Below are positions 43,910 through 50,842 of a stretch of 64,000 nucleotides of DNA, piece after piece. Made by a program: the position numbers and the translations under genes. Position 1 is the first letter of the stretch, and every line of letters begins with the position of its first letter. Under the pieces are notes generated by a model. It did not search any database. It was given only the letters and a program-made list of their open reading frames with translations, and was not told where the DNA came from. Source of the DNA: Bradyrhizobium sp. CB1717 (GTDB taxonomy: Bacteria > Pseudomonadota > Alphaproteobacteria > Rhizobiales > Xanthobacteraceae); contig NZ_CP121666.1 in the NCBI RefSeq assembly GCF_029714325.1, positions 6,975,001-7,039,000 on the forward strand, written 5' to 3'.

Positions 43910-44338
43910 CTATTCGGCGGCCTGCGCCTGTGCGCCGTAGGCCTCGGACATCATGTAGCCGGACAGCACGCCGTAGGCGTCGGTCCAGGCGGCAGCGAGT
44001 TCGGGCGTCCAGGCTTCGCCAAGACCCTTCTCGAGGGTCCACAGCAAGGTCGCACCGACCACGGGATAGTGCTCGGCCTTGGCGCCATAGGCGACATGAC
44101 GCTTGGCGAGCGCCGAGGCCGCGGGAAGAATCGTCTCGAGGTTCGACAGGCCGCCGACCACGGCGGCGAGCATGCCCATCAGCTTCTTGCGCTGCTCGGT
44201 CATGTCTTCGGGAAACATCGCGCGCACCGGTGGCGCCACCTCGAACAGGCGGTCGTAGAACAGCACCGCGGCCTGCTCCGAGATCGGAGCGACCTTGGCG
44301 AAGCTCTGCTGAATGAGGGTAATCTGTTCGGGCGTCAT
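43910..44338 (-). CDS. bjgb: single-domain bacterial hemoglobin
   Basis: This 142-residue globin resembles Vitreoscilla hemoglobin: the proximal heme histidine is H81 in AKRHVAYGAKAEHYP, with the B-helix tyrosine in LFYDRLF near residue 28. It has no reductase domain, so it needs a separate flavoprotein, most likely Flp encoded next to it. The known role of its homologue is to remove nitric oxide made during nitrate assimilation. ATG 44338 has AGGAGA upstream; the open frame continues 17 codons but is not needed. Confidence 0.92.
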   Translation of the reverse strand: MTPEQITLIQQSFAKVAPISEQAAVLFYDRLFEVAPPVRAMFPEDMTEQRKKLMGMLAAVVGGLSNLETILPAASALAKRHVAYGAKAEHYPVVGATLLWTLEKGLGEAWTPELAAAWTDAYGVLSGYMMSEAYGAQAQAAE

Positions 44339-44418
44339 GATGTTCTCCTGTCTGTTTCGGTCTGCCTTTGTCCGCGCCGTTGCGGACAAGGTTCATGGGT
44401 CAAACGTCATCAGAGAGT

Positions 44419-44442
44419 CTTCTCCCCGCGTACGGGGAGAAG
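44419..44442 (-). terminator. intercistronic hairpin between narK and bjgb
   Basis: CTTCTCCCCG and CGGGGAGAAG form a perfect 10-bp stem with loop CGTA, 18 bases after the narK stop. No T-run follows on the minus strand, so it may be an RNA-stabilising or partially terminating hairpin that sets bjgb-flp-nasC levels. It is related to the CCTCTCCCGC repeat family. Confidence 0.55.
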
Positions 44443-44459
44443 CGAGATTCGTACCAAGT

Positions 44460-45839
44460 TCAGACCCGTGCTTCGGCAAGGCTTCCTGCGCCTTCGCCCT
44501 GCGGGCTGCGACGCAGATAGAACCACCAGGTCAGAGCGAGGCAGGAGGCATAGAAGGCGAGATAGATCGCGAGCGCGAGCTGCGGACCACCGGTCATGGC
44601 GATCGACTTGCCGAAACCGGTCGGGATCAGATAGCCGCCGACGGCACCGATCGCGCCGATGAAGCCGACCGCCGCGCCGCTCTCGATGCTCGCCGTCTTC
44701 AGCGCGGCTGCGCGCGCCGCATCGCCCTTGCCGCGCACCCTGAACAGGTTCTGCTCGCGGAAGATCGAGGGGATCATGCGGTAGGTCGAGCCGTTGCCGA
44801 TGCCCGTCGTCACGAACAGGATCAGGAACATCGATAGGAAGCCGATGAAATCCTTCTGCCCGACGAAGTAGAGCACGCCGACCGTGGCGCCTGCCATCAC
44901 GATGAAATTCCAGAACGTGATGATCGAGCCGCCGATCTTGTCGGCAAGCAAGCCGCCAAGCGGACGCGACAGCGAACCGACCAGCGGCCCGAGGAACGCG
45001 ATCGCAATCGTGACTTGCGGGAACTGGGTCTTGATCAGCAGCGGAAACGCAGCCGAATAACCGATGAAGGATCCGAACGTGCCGATATAGAGGTACGCCA
45101 TGATCCAGGTGTGCTTGCGCTTGACGATCGCGAGCTGGTTCTTCACCGACGACTTGGCCGAGGTCAGGTTGTTCATGAAGAACACTGCGCCGAACACCGC
45201 GATAGCGATCGGCAGCACCCACATCAGGCCGGCATTCTGCAGGAAGATGCCGTCGACCGGGCTTGCCTGGAACAGGTTGATGACTGCGAGCGTCATCAGG
45301 ATCGGGGTCAGGAGCTGCACGCTGGAGACGCCGATATTGCCGCCGGCCGCATTCAGACCGAGCGCCCATCCCTTCATCCGGTCGGGGAAGAAGAAGGAGA
45401 TGTTGGTCATGCTGGAGGCGAAGTTGCCGCCACCGAGACCCGCGGTCGAGGCAACCAGCAGCATCAGCCAGAACGGCGTGTCGGGCTGGCTGACGAAATA
45501 AGCAAGTGACAGCGTCGGGATGAACAGGATCGCCGCGCTGAAGATGGTCCAGTTGCGGCCGCCGAAGGTCGTGACCGCGAATGTATAAGGAAAGCGCATG
45601 AAGGCGCCGATCAGGCCCGGCACCGCGACGAGCTGAAACAGCTGGTCGGTGGTGTAGTGGAAGCCTGCCTGCGGCAGCTTGGTGGTGACGATGCTCCAGA
45701 TCAGCCACACCGAGAAGCCGATATGCTCGGCGACGATCGACCAGATCAGGTTACGCCGGGCGATGGTCTTGCCGCCCGCATTCCAGAACGCCTCATCTTC
45801 GGGGCGCCAGTCAGAAATCCACGTCGAATTCTTGGTCAT
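44460..45839 (-). CDS. narK: nitrate/nitrite transporter, major facilitator superfamily
   Basis: This 459-residue membrane protein has about twelve hydrophobic segments and the two glycine-rich NarK signatures: AGLGGGNFASSMTNISFFFP and GAAVGFIGAIGAVGGYLIP. A substrate arginine lies in the FMRFPYTFA region. It imports nitrate and/or exports nitrite. It is first in the narK-bjgb-flp-nasC operon; about 150 bases upstream is a sigma-54-type promoter with NtrC-like boxes farther up. Start at ATG 45839, preceded by GGAAGGG. Confidence 0.93.
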   Translation of the reverse strand: MTKNSTWISDWRPEDEAFWNAGGKTIARRNLIWSIVAEHIGFSVWLIWSIVTTKLPQAGFHYTTDQLFQLVAVPGLIGAFMRFPYTFAVTTFGGRNWTIFSAAILFIPTLSLAYFVSQPDTPFWLMLLVASTAGLGGGNFASSMTNISFFFPDRMKGWALGLNAAGGNIGVSSVQLLTPILMTLAVINLFQASPVDGIFLQNAGLMWVLPIAIAVFGAVFFMNNLTSAKSSVKNQLAIVKRKHTWIMAYLYIGTFGSFIGYSAAFPLLIKTQFPQVTIAIAFLGPLVGSLSRPLGGLLADKIGGSIITFWNFIVMAGATVGVLYFVGQKDFIGFLSMFLILFVTTGIGNGSTYRMIPSIFREQNLFRVRGKGDAARAAALKTASIESGAAVGFIGAIGAVGGYLIPTGFGKSIAMTGGPQLALAIYLAFYASCLALTWWFYLRRSPQGEGAGSLAEARV

Positions 45840-45882
45840 ACATTATCCCTTCCAGGCTCACCGCTGCGTCGTTGCAGGCTCA

Positions 45883-45900
45883 GCCTCCGGCCACGGAGGC
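45883..45900 (-). promoter_or_regulatory. stem-loop in predicted narK leader
   Basis: GCCTCCG and CGGAGGC form a 7-bp stem (loop TGGC on the minus strand), 44 bases before the narK ATG and inside the leader expected from the sigma-54 promoter. NasT-type antiterminators act on nas leaders; whether this stem is such a target is not shown. Confidence 0.4.
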
Positions 45901-45987
45901 GCGCGCCGAGGCTTCACCCCGGTGGCGAGTTCACGATGCTGATTGATGATGTTGAGGGACGTCGTCGTTGGCGTCACGCAAGTACAC

Positions 45988-46003
45988 TTCAATTTCCGTG
46001 CCA
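45988..46003 (-). promoter_or_regulatory. sigma-54 promoter of narK operon
   Basis: On the minus strand TGGCACGGAAATTGAA matches the sigma-54 consensus TGGCACG-N4-TTGCW, perfect in the -24 half and with GA for GC in the -12 half, with 10 bases between the two dinucleotides. Transcription would start near 45977, giving a leader of about 138 bases. Confidence 0.72.
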
Positions 46004-46097
46004 GTTGCGCGCATGCTGGAAATACAGGGATTTCAGCACGTTATTCGTATTGCCCGAAATTTTTGCAGGGCTTTTTCGCTCGCTAAATTTGCGATTC

Positions 46098-46130
46098 GCT
46101 CAATCCTTGTGCGGCGCACAAGGATTGAGC
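46098..46130. promoter_or_regulatory. tandem NtrC-like boxes upstream of narK
   Basis: GCTCAATCCTTGTGC (46098-46112) and GCACAAGGATTGAGC (46116-46130) each fit GCAC-N7-GTGC with one change, and together make a perfect 15-bp inverted repeat around GGC. The centre (46114) is 111 bases upstream of the narK -24 element. A 37-base stretch here (46085-46121) is 32/37 identical to 49548-49584. It also lies 49 bases after the nrtC stop, so a terminator role is possible, but no T-run follows. Confidence 0.68.
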
Positions 46131-46178
46131 TTGATGTCGATTATTTAGGCGCGGACGCTTCGCGCGCTAAACTTTGGT

Positions 46179-46973
46179 CTACGCGGCCTCAACGAAGCGA
46201 TGACGCTCGTAGAGGAATTCGAGCACGCGCTGCCGGCACTTCAGATACGTGGTGTTGGTCGCGAGCTCGAGCCGCTTGCGCGGCCGTGCCAGCGGCACCT
46301 CCAGCACCTCGCCGATGCGCGCGCTCGGCCCGTTCGTCATCATCACGATGCGGTCGGACAACAGCACGGCCTCGTCGACGTCGTGAGTGATCATCAGGAT
46401 CGTGTTGCCGAGCTTCTGATGCAGCGCCATCACCGAGTCCTGCAGATGCGCGCGGGTCAGCGCATCGAGCGCGCCGAACGGCTCATCCAGCAGCAGCACC
46501 TTCGGCTCCATCGCCAGCGCCCGCGCGATGCCCACGCGCTGCTTCATGCCGCCGGAGATTTCGCTAGGACGCTTGTCCCTGGCATGGGCCATCTGCACCA
46601 GGTTGAGATTGTGCATCACCCAGGCGTCGCGCTCGGCCCTCGTCTTGGTCCTGGCGAACACCTTGTCGACGCCGAGCCTGACGTTCTCGTAGACCGTGAG
46701 CCACGGCAGCAGGCTGTGGTTCTGGAACACCACCGCACGATCGGGCCCCGGCGAGTTGACCTCGCGGTTCTCCAGCAGCACGCCGCCGGTGGTGGCGGTC
46801 GTGAGCCCGGCGATGATGTTGAGCAGGGTCGACTTACCGCAGCCGGAATGACCGATGATCGAGACGTACTGGCCTTTCTCGATGGTCAGGTTGATGTCCT
46901 TCAGCACCTCGGTCTTTGCAGCGCCGCGGGTGAAAATCTTGTCGATGTGGTCGAGCTTCAGATAGGCGGTCAT
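46179..46973 (-). CDS. nrtC: nitrate ABC transporter ATP-binding protein
   Basis: This 264-residue ATPase has Walker A GHSGCGKST, the Q-loop VVFQNHSLLPW, the signature ISGGMKQR and Walker B VLLLDEPFGALD. It matches the NrtD-type ATPases of nitrate importers and lacks the fused receptor domain of cyanobacterial NrtC; in Bradyrhizobium the gene is called nrtC. It energises import with the nrtB permease 13 bases upstream and the nrtA receptor. It is last in nrtABC. Confidence 0.9.
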   Translation of the reverse strand: MTAYLKLDHIDKIFTRGAAKTEVLKDINLTIEKGQYVSIIGHSGCGKSTLLNIIAGLTTATTGGVLLENREVNSPGPDRAVVFQNHSLLPWLTVYENVRLGVDKVFARTKTRAERDAWVMHNLNLVQMAHARDKRPSEISGGMKQRVGIARALAMEPKVLLLDEPFGALDALTRAHLQDSVMALHQKLGNTILMITHDVDEAVLLSDRIVMMTNGPSARIGEVLEVPLARPRKRLELATNTTYLKCRQRVLEFLYERHRFVEAA

Positions 46974-46986
46974 GTGTCCCTTCCCC

Positions 46987-47883
46987 TTAGCTTGTCGCGG
47001 TGCCGCGGGTGACGATCTTGCCGAGGCCCGCGATCAGGCGGTCCAGCACGAAGCCGACGATGCCGACATAGAACAGCGCCAGGATGATCTCGCTGATATG
47101 CGAGGAGTTCCAGGCGTCCCAGATGAAGAAGCCGATGCCGACGCCGCCGATCAGCATTTCCGCCGCGACGATCGCGAGCCAGGACAGGCCGATGCCGATG
47201 CGCAGGCCCGTGAAGATGTAGGGTGCGGCCGCCGGGATCATGATCTTGGAGAAGAATTCGAGCGGGTTGAGCTGCACCACCGCGGCGACGTTGCGATAGT
47301 CCTGCGGGATGTTGCGGATGCCGACCGCGGTGTTGATGATGATCGGCCAGATCGAGGTGATGAAGATGACGAAGATGGCCGAGGGCTGGCCGTCGCGGAA
47401 CGCCGCGAGCGAGAGCGGCAGCCAGGCGAGCGGCGGAATGGTGCGCAGCACCTGGAACAGCGGATCGAGCCCGCGCATCGCCCAGACCGACTGCCCGACC
47501 AGCACGCCGAGCGCGATGCCGGCGATCGCCGAGAGCGAATAGCCGAGAGCGACGCGCTGGAGACTGGCGGAAAGATGCCAGAACAGACCCTTGTCGATGC
47601 CGCCATGGTCGAAGAACGGATCGACGATCAGCTCCTTGGTGTCCTTGAAGACCTTTGACGGCGGCGGCAGCGCCGAGCCGGCTCTCCGGCAAACCAGCTC
47701 CCACACCAGCGTCAGCAGCGCGAGCACGACCAGCGGCGGGATGACGCGCACCGCGGTTTCCCTTGCCATCCGTGCGTAGGCCTCACTGCGCGGCGGGCGC
47801 TTCGGCGTCATCGCGACGACGGGTGCGGCAACAGCCGCGGGCGTCGCGGTCTCAACCTCAATCTTCGTGGCAGGCATATTCAT
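46987..47883 (-). CDS. nrtB: nitrate ABC transporter permease
   Basis: This 298-residue permease has an N-terminal alanine/proline-rich cytoplasmic tail, then about six hydrophobic segments with GYSLSAIAGIALGVLVG and the NrtB-typical GGVGIGFFIWDAWNSS near the end. The start at 47883 has GGAGAG six bases upstream; the 14 codons of open frame before it fall in the intergenic space. It forms the membrane channel with NrtC, receiving nitrate from NrtA encoded 61 bases upstream. Confidence 0.9.
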   Translation of the reverse strand: MNMPATKIEVETATPAAVAAPVVAMTPKRPPRSEAYARMARETAVRVIPPLVVLALLTLVWELVCRRAGSALPPPSKVFKDTKELIVDPFFDHGGIDKGLFWHLSASLQRVALGYSLSAIAGIALGVLVGQSVWAMRGLDPLFQVLRTIPPLAWLPLSLAAFRDGQPSAIFVIFITSIWPIIINTAVGIRNIPQDYRNVAAVVQLNPLEFFSKIMIPAAAPYIFTGLRIGIGLSWLAIVAAEMLIGGVGIGFFIWDAWNSSHISEIILALFYVGIVGFVLDRLIAGLGKIVTRGTATS

Positions 47884-47944
47884 CGCAATATCTCTCCGGC
47901 TGCAAAAGAGGATGCGGCCGCCCAAGGGCGGCCGCGAGGCTCCA

Positions 47945-49264
47945 TCAGACTTCGACCCGCTTGATCGCGAGCGACTTCAGATACGCAGCCGGATTTTCGG
48001 GATCGAACACCTTGCCGTCGAAGAAGGTCTCCTTGCCGCGCGAAGTGGAGGTGGGAATGTCCGCGGCCGCGACGCCGAGCGTCTTGGCCGCATCGCGCCA
48101 CATGTCCTCGCGGTTGACCTTGGCGATCAGCGCCTTGGTGTCGAAATTCGCCTCATACTTGCCCCAGCGGATGTCCTCGGTGAGGAACCACAGATCGTGG
48201 CTCTGGAACGGATAGGAGGCGTGATCACGCCAGTACTTCATGATGTGCGGCGAATTCTCGACAACCTTGTCGGGGATGCCGTAGTCGAACTTGCCCGCGG
48301 TCCGGTCGAGCACGTCCTCGACCGGGCAGTTCATCCACTGCCGCTTGCCCATGATGGCGGCAAGCTCGGCCTTGTTCTCGGCCTTGTCCGACCACTGCTG
48401 GGCTTCCATCACGGCCATCAGCAGTGCCTTGGCAGCCTTCGGATATTTGTCGACGAAGGCCGCGCGCATGCCGAAGGATTTTTCGGGATGCTTGTTCCAG
48501 AGCTCGCCGGTGTTGACCGCGGTGTAGCCGATCTTCTGATGGATCAGTTGCAGGTTCCAGGGCTCGCCGACGCAGAAGCAGTCCATGGTGCCGACCTTCA
48601 TGTTCGCCACCATCTGCGGCGGCGGCACAACGATGGTCTCGATGTCCTTGTCGGGGTCGATGCCGCCGGCCGCGAGCCAGTAGCGGATCCAGAGATCGTG
48701 CGTGCCGCCGGGGAAGGTCATCGCGGCTTTCACCGCCTTGCCGGAGGCCTTCTTCTTCTCCAGCGCCGCCTTGAATGGCGCAGCGTCGACGCCGAGCTTG
48801 AGGTCGGCATATTCGTTGGCGACCGAGATGCACTGGCTGTCGAGATTGAGCCGCGCCAGGATGTACATCGGCGTCGGCTGGTTGTTCTGCGTTACCTTGC
48901 CCGCCGAGATCAGGTACGGCATCGGGGTGAGGATGTGCGCGCCGTCGATGCCGTTGCCTTCGGAGCCGAGCACGAGATTGTCGCGCGTGGTGCCCCAGGA
49001 CGCCTGCTTCTGCACGTCGGTGTCGGGCATGCCGTATTTGGCGAACAGGCCCTTGTCCTTGGCGACAAAGAGCGGGCCGGCGTCGCTCAGTGCGATGAAG
49101 CCGAGCTTGGCACCCTTGACCTCGGGGCCTGAATCCTGCGCGAAGGCGCCGGCGGGGAAATTGAGTTTGGCGGCGGCGAGAAGGGCAGCAGTGGAGCCGG
49201 CGGCTTTCAACAATTGACGGCGGCTGAGGCCAGTCTCGAAGGGCCGGCGAATGCGCTTGGTCAT
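47945..49264 (-). CDS. nrtA: nitrate ABC transporter substrate-binding protein
   Basis: This 439-residue receptor carries a twin-arginine signal (SRRQLLKAAGSTAALLAAA, cleavage near GAFAQ) and an NrtA/NasS-like fold: DAGPLFVAKDKGLFAKYG, PGGTHDLWIRYWLAAGG and FCVGEPWNLQ. NasS sensors share this fold but lack a signal peptide; the Tat signal argues for the transport role. Start at ATG 49264, with AAAGGA upstream. Its leader and a sigma-54-type promoter lie in the 678-base gap to the divergent channel gene. Confidence 0.9.
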   Translation of the reverse strand: MTKRIRRPFETGLSRRQLLKAAGSTAALLAAAKLNFPAGAFAQDSGPEVKGAKLGFIALSDAGPLFVAKDKGLFAKYGMPDTDVQKQASWGTTRDNLVLGSEGNGIDGAHILTPMPYLISAGKVTQNNQPTPMYILARLNLDSQCISVANEYADLKLGVDAAPFKAALEKKKASGKAVKAAMTFPGGTHDLWIRYWLAAGGIDPDKDIETIVVPPPQMVANMKVGTMDCFCVGEPWNLQLIHQKIGYTAVNTGELWNKHPEKSFGMRAAFVDKYPKAAKALLMAVMEAQQWSDKAENKAELAAIMGKRQWMNCPVEDVLDRTAGKFDYGIPDKVVENSPHIMKYWRDHASYPFQSHDLWFLTEDIRWGKYEANFDTKALIAKVNREDMWRDAAKTLGVAAADIPTSTSRGKETFFDGKVFDPENPAAYLKSLAIKRVEV

Positions 49265-49365
49265 GTGTAGTGTCGTCCTTTGCATCGTTGCAGAATTTGA
49301 TGGCGTCAGTGCACACGAGCAGCCCGTCCGTCCGGCGGCGCCGTCTTTGGCGCATGCGAACGCAC

Positions 49366-49384
49366 GACGGGGGAGACCCCCGTC
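49366..49384 (-). promoter_or_regulatory. stem-loop in predicted nrtA leader
   Basis: GACGGGGG and CCCCCGTC form a perfect 8-bp stem with a three-base loop, about 100 bases before the nrtA ATG and inside the leader expected from the promoter at 49451-49466. It may be an attenuator, but no T-run follows. Confidence 0.4.
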
Positions 49385-49450
49385 TGGTGGCGTCAGCAAA
49401 TCGGATGAGAAGTCTCGCGGGACGGCTTCAATGGCGTCGGCATGGAACTA

Positions 49451-49466
49451 TTCAAGCTTCATGCCA
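49451..49466 (-). promoter_or_regulatory. sigma-54-type promoter of nrtABC
   Basis: On the minus strand TGGCATGAAGCTTGAA fits TGGCACG-N4-TTGCW with C to T in the -24 half and GA for GC in the -12 half, spacing exact. A start near 49440 would give a leader of about 175 bases. Confidence 0.62.
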
Positions 49467-49560
49467 AGCTCGGCACCGCCAAAACACCAATAGTTTTAGT
49501 AAGTTATATGGTCCGCGCCAGACTGTCGCAGGCTGACCCCGCTTGCGAAATTTGCGCACT

Positions 49561-49593
49561 GCTCAATTCTTGTGCGGCGCACAAAGCTTGTGC
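49561..49593. promoter_or_regulatory. tandem NtrC-like enhancer shared by nrtABC and the channel operon
   Basis: GCACAAAGCTTGTGC (49579-49593) is a perfect GCAC-N7-GTGC box, and GCTCAATTCTTGTGC (49561-49575) fits with one change. The centre of the pair, 49577, is 111 bases from the -24 element of nrtA on one side (49466) and 111 bases from that of the channel gene on the other (49688). The layout is the same as upstream of narK. Confidence 0.72.
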
Positions 49594-49687
49594 AGTCGCT
49601 TAAGCGGGAGGCTGCCAAGCACCTCGGGCCAAATTCGGCGAGTGACGTATCAGCTTGATATAACGCTACTTTTCTTGCGCCTCTCGG

Positions 49688-49703
49688 CGGCACGCAACTT
49701 GCT
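49688..49703 (+). promoter_or_regulatory. sigma-54 promoter of nitrite-channel/kinase operon
   Basis: CGGCACGCAACTTGCT matches TGGCACG-N4-TTGCW at every position except the first. GG (49689-49690) and GC (49701-49702) are 10 bases apart, as required. Transcription would begin near 49715, giving a leader of about 228 bases. Confidence 0.72.
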
Positions 49704-49726
49704 TCTTTATGGACGTCAACGAAGAC

Positions 49727-49764
49727 TGCGGCTTGCCGCATTGTTGCAGCCTCTGGCGGCTGCA
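49727..49764 (+). promoter_or_regulatory. paired stem-loops in channel-gene leader
   Basis: TGCGG/CCGCA (49727-49740, loop CTTG) and, four bases on, TGCAGCC/GGCTGCA (49745-49764, six-base loop TCTGGC) lie just after the predicted start site. A double stem-loop recalls ANTAR (NasT/NasR) targets, but the loops do not carry the usual A at position 1. Confidence 0.4.
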
Positions 49765-49942
49765 TTTGGAAGCTCGTCTGCTTCGCGGCCCTTCCGGCTC
49801 AGTCCTCGTGACGCGATTCCCAAAGCTTCCAGACATTCCACAGCCCTCGTGCGCGGCAGAACCGTCCGCACGGCCAAGACGTTCAGCCGCGTCCTCTGAG
49901 TGGGGCGTGTCGATCTCACTTACGAAGCAAAAGGAACCATTG

Positions 49943-50782
49943 ATGTCGTATCTCGCGCCTTCGGAATTCGTCACCAAGATGGTGGATGCAGGCGAGTCCA
50001 AGATCTTCATGTCCACCCGGGATACCATCATCCGGGCCTATATGGCCGGCGCCATCCTTGCCCTCGCCGCCTGGTTCGCCGTCACCATCAACGTGAACAC
50101 GGGCCAGCCCCTGGTTGGCGCGCTGCTGTTTCCGGTCGGCTTCGTCATGCTCTATCTGCTGGGCTTCGACCTGCTCACCGGCGTGTTCGTGCTCTCGCCG
50201 CTCGCCTTGATCGACAAGCGCCCGGGCGTCACCCTTGGGGGCGTGCTGCGCAACTGGGGCCTCGTCTTCGTCGGCAACTTCGCCGGCGCGTTCACCGTGG
50301 CCTTCATGATGGCCTTCGTCACGACCTTCGGCTTCACCCAGGCCCCTGACAAGGTCGGGGCGGCGATCGGCAACATCGGCGAGGGCCGAACGCTGGGCTA
50401 CGCCGCGCACGGCGCGGCCGGCATGGCGACGCTGTTCATGCGCGGCATGCTCTGCAACTGGATGGTCTCGACCGGCGTCGTCGGCGCCATGATCTCGACC
50501 TCGGTCCCCGGCAAGGTCATCGCGATGTGGATGCCGATCCTGGTCTTCTTCTACATGGTGTTCGAGCATTCCGTCGTGAACATGTTCCTGTTCCCGTCGG
50601 GCCTGATGCTGCACGCGAAGTTCTCGATCATGGACTATCTGATCTGGAACGAGATCCCGACCGTGCTCGGCAACCTCGTCGGCGGCCTCGCCTTCACCGG
50701 CATGACCCTCTACGCCACGCACGTCATGACCCTGCCGAAGCGCCAGGCCGACAAGACTGCGAAGCCCCGCGTCGCGGCCTGA
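49943..50782 (+). CDS. formate/nitrite transporter (FocA/NirC) family protein
   Basis: This 279-residue channel has six to seven hydrophobic segments and FNT signatures such as GALLFPVGFVMLYLLGFDLLTG and GMLCNWMVSTG. Given the nitrate genes next to it, nitrite is the probable substrate, either taken up or released when nitrate reduction outruns nitrite use. AAGGAA precedes ATG 49943; the open frame upstream is leader RNA. It is transcribed away from nrtABC and followed by the phosphatase/kinase gene. Confidence 0.9.
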   Translation: MSYLAPSEFVTKMVDAGESKIFMSTRDTIIRAYMAGAILALAAWFAVTINVNTGQPLVGALLFPVGFVMLYLLGFDLLTGVFVLSPLALIDKRPGVTLGGVLRNWGLVFVGNFAGAFTVAFMMAFVTTFGFTQAPDKVGAAIGNIGEGRTLGYAAHGAAGMATLFMRGMLCNWMVSTGVVGAMISTSVPGKVIAMWMPILVFFYMVFEHSVVNMFLFPSGLMLHAKFSIMDYLIWNEIPTVLGNLVGGLAFTGMTLYATHVMTLPKRQADKTAKPRVAA

Positions 50783-50799
50783 TCGAATACGTCTCGACA

Positions 50800-50832
50800 G
50801 GGGAGCCTCGCCCGATCAGGGTGAGGCTCCCC
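50800..50832 (+). promoter_or_regulatory. stem-loop covering the kinase-gene ribosome-site region
   Basis: GGGGAGCCTC (50800-50809) pairs perfectly with GAGGCTCCCC (50823-50832). It lies between the channel stop and the kinase start; the 3' arm contains the only purine-rich GAGG near the start. It could terminate part of the transcripts or block ribosome entry. No T-run follows. Confidence 0.55.
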
Positions 50833-50842
50833 CTTGCCGGTG

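Noticed and set aside
41346..44316. Long open frames (491 and 555 codons) on the plus strand opposite nasC and flp
   Set aside because: They are antisense to clearly conserved enzymes, rich in Arg/Ala/Gly/His as expected of GC-rich shadow frames, and show no domain motif or ribosome site.
46098..46130. Reading the narK upstream dyad as only a rho-independent terminator
   Set aside because: No T-run follows on either strand, and the same boxes recur upstream of nrtA in a less symmetric form at the same distance from a sigma-54-type promoter.
47945..49264. nrtA considered as NasS, the nitrate sensor of the same fold
   Set aside because: It has a twin-arginine signal peptide and is followed by permease and ATPase genes; NasS is cytoplasmic and next to nasT, which is not here.
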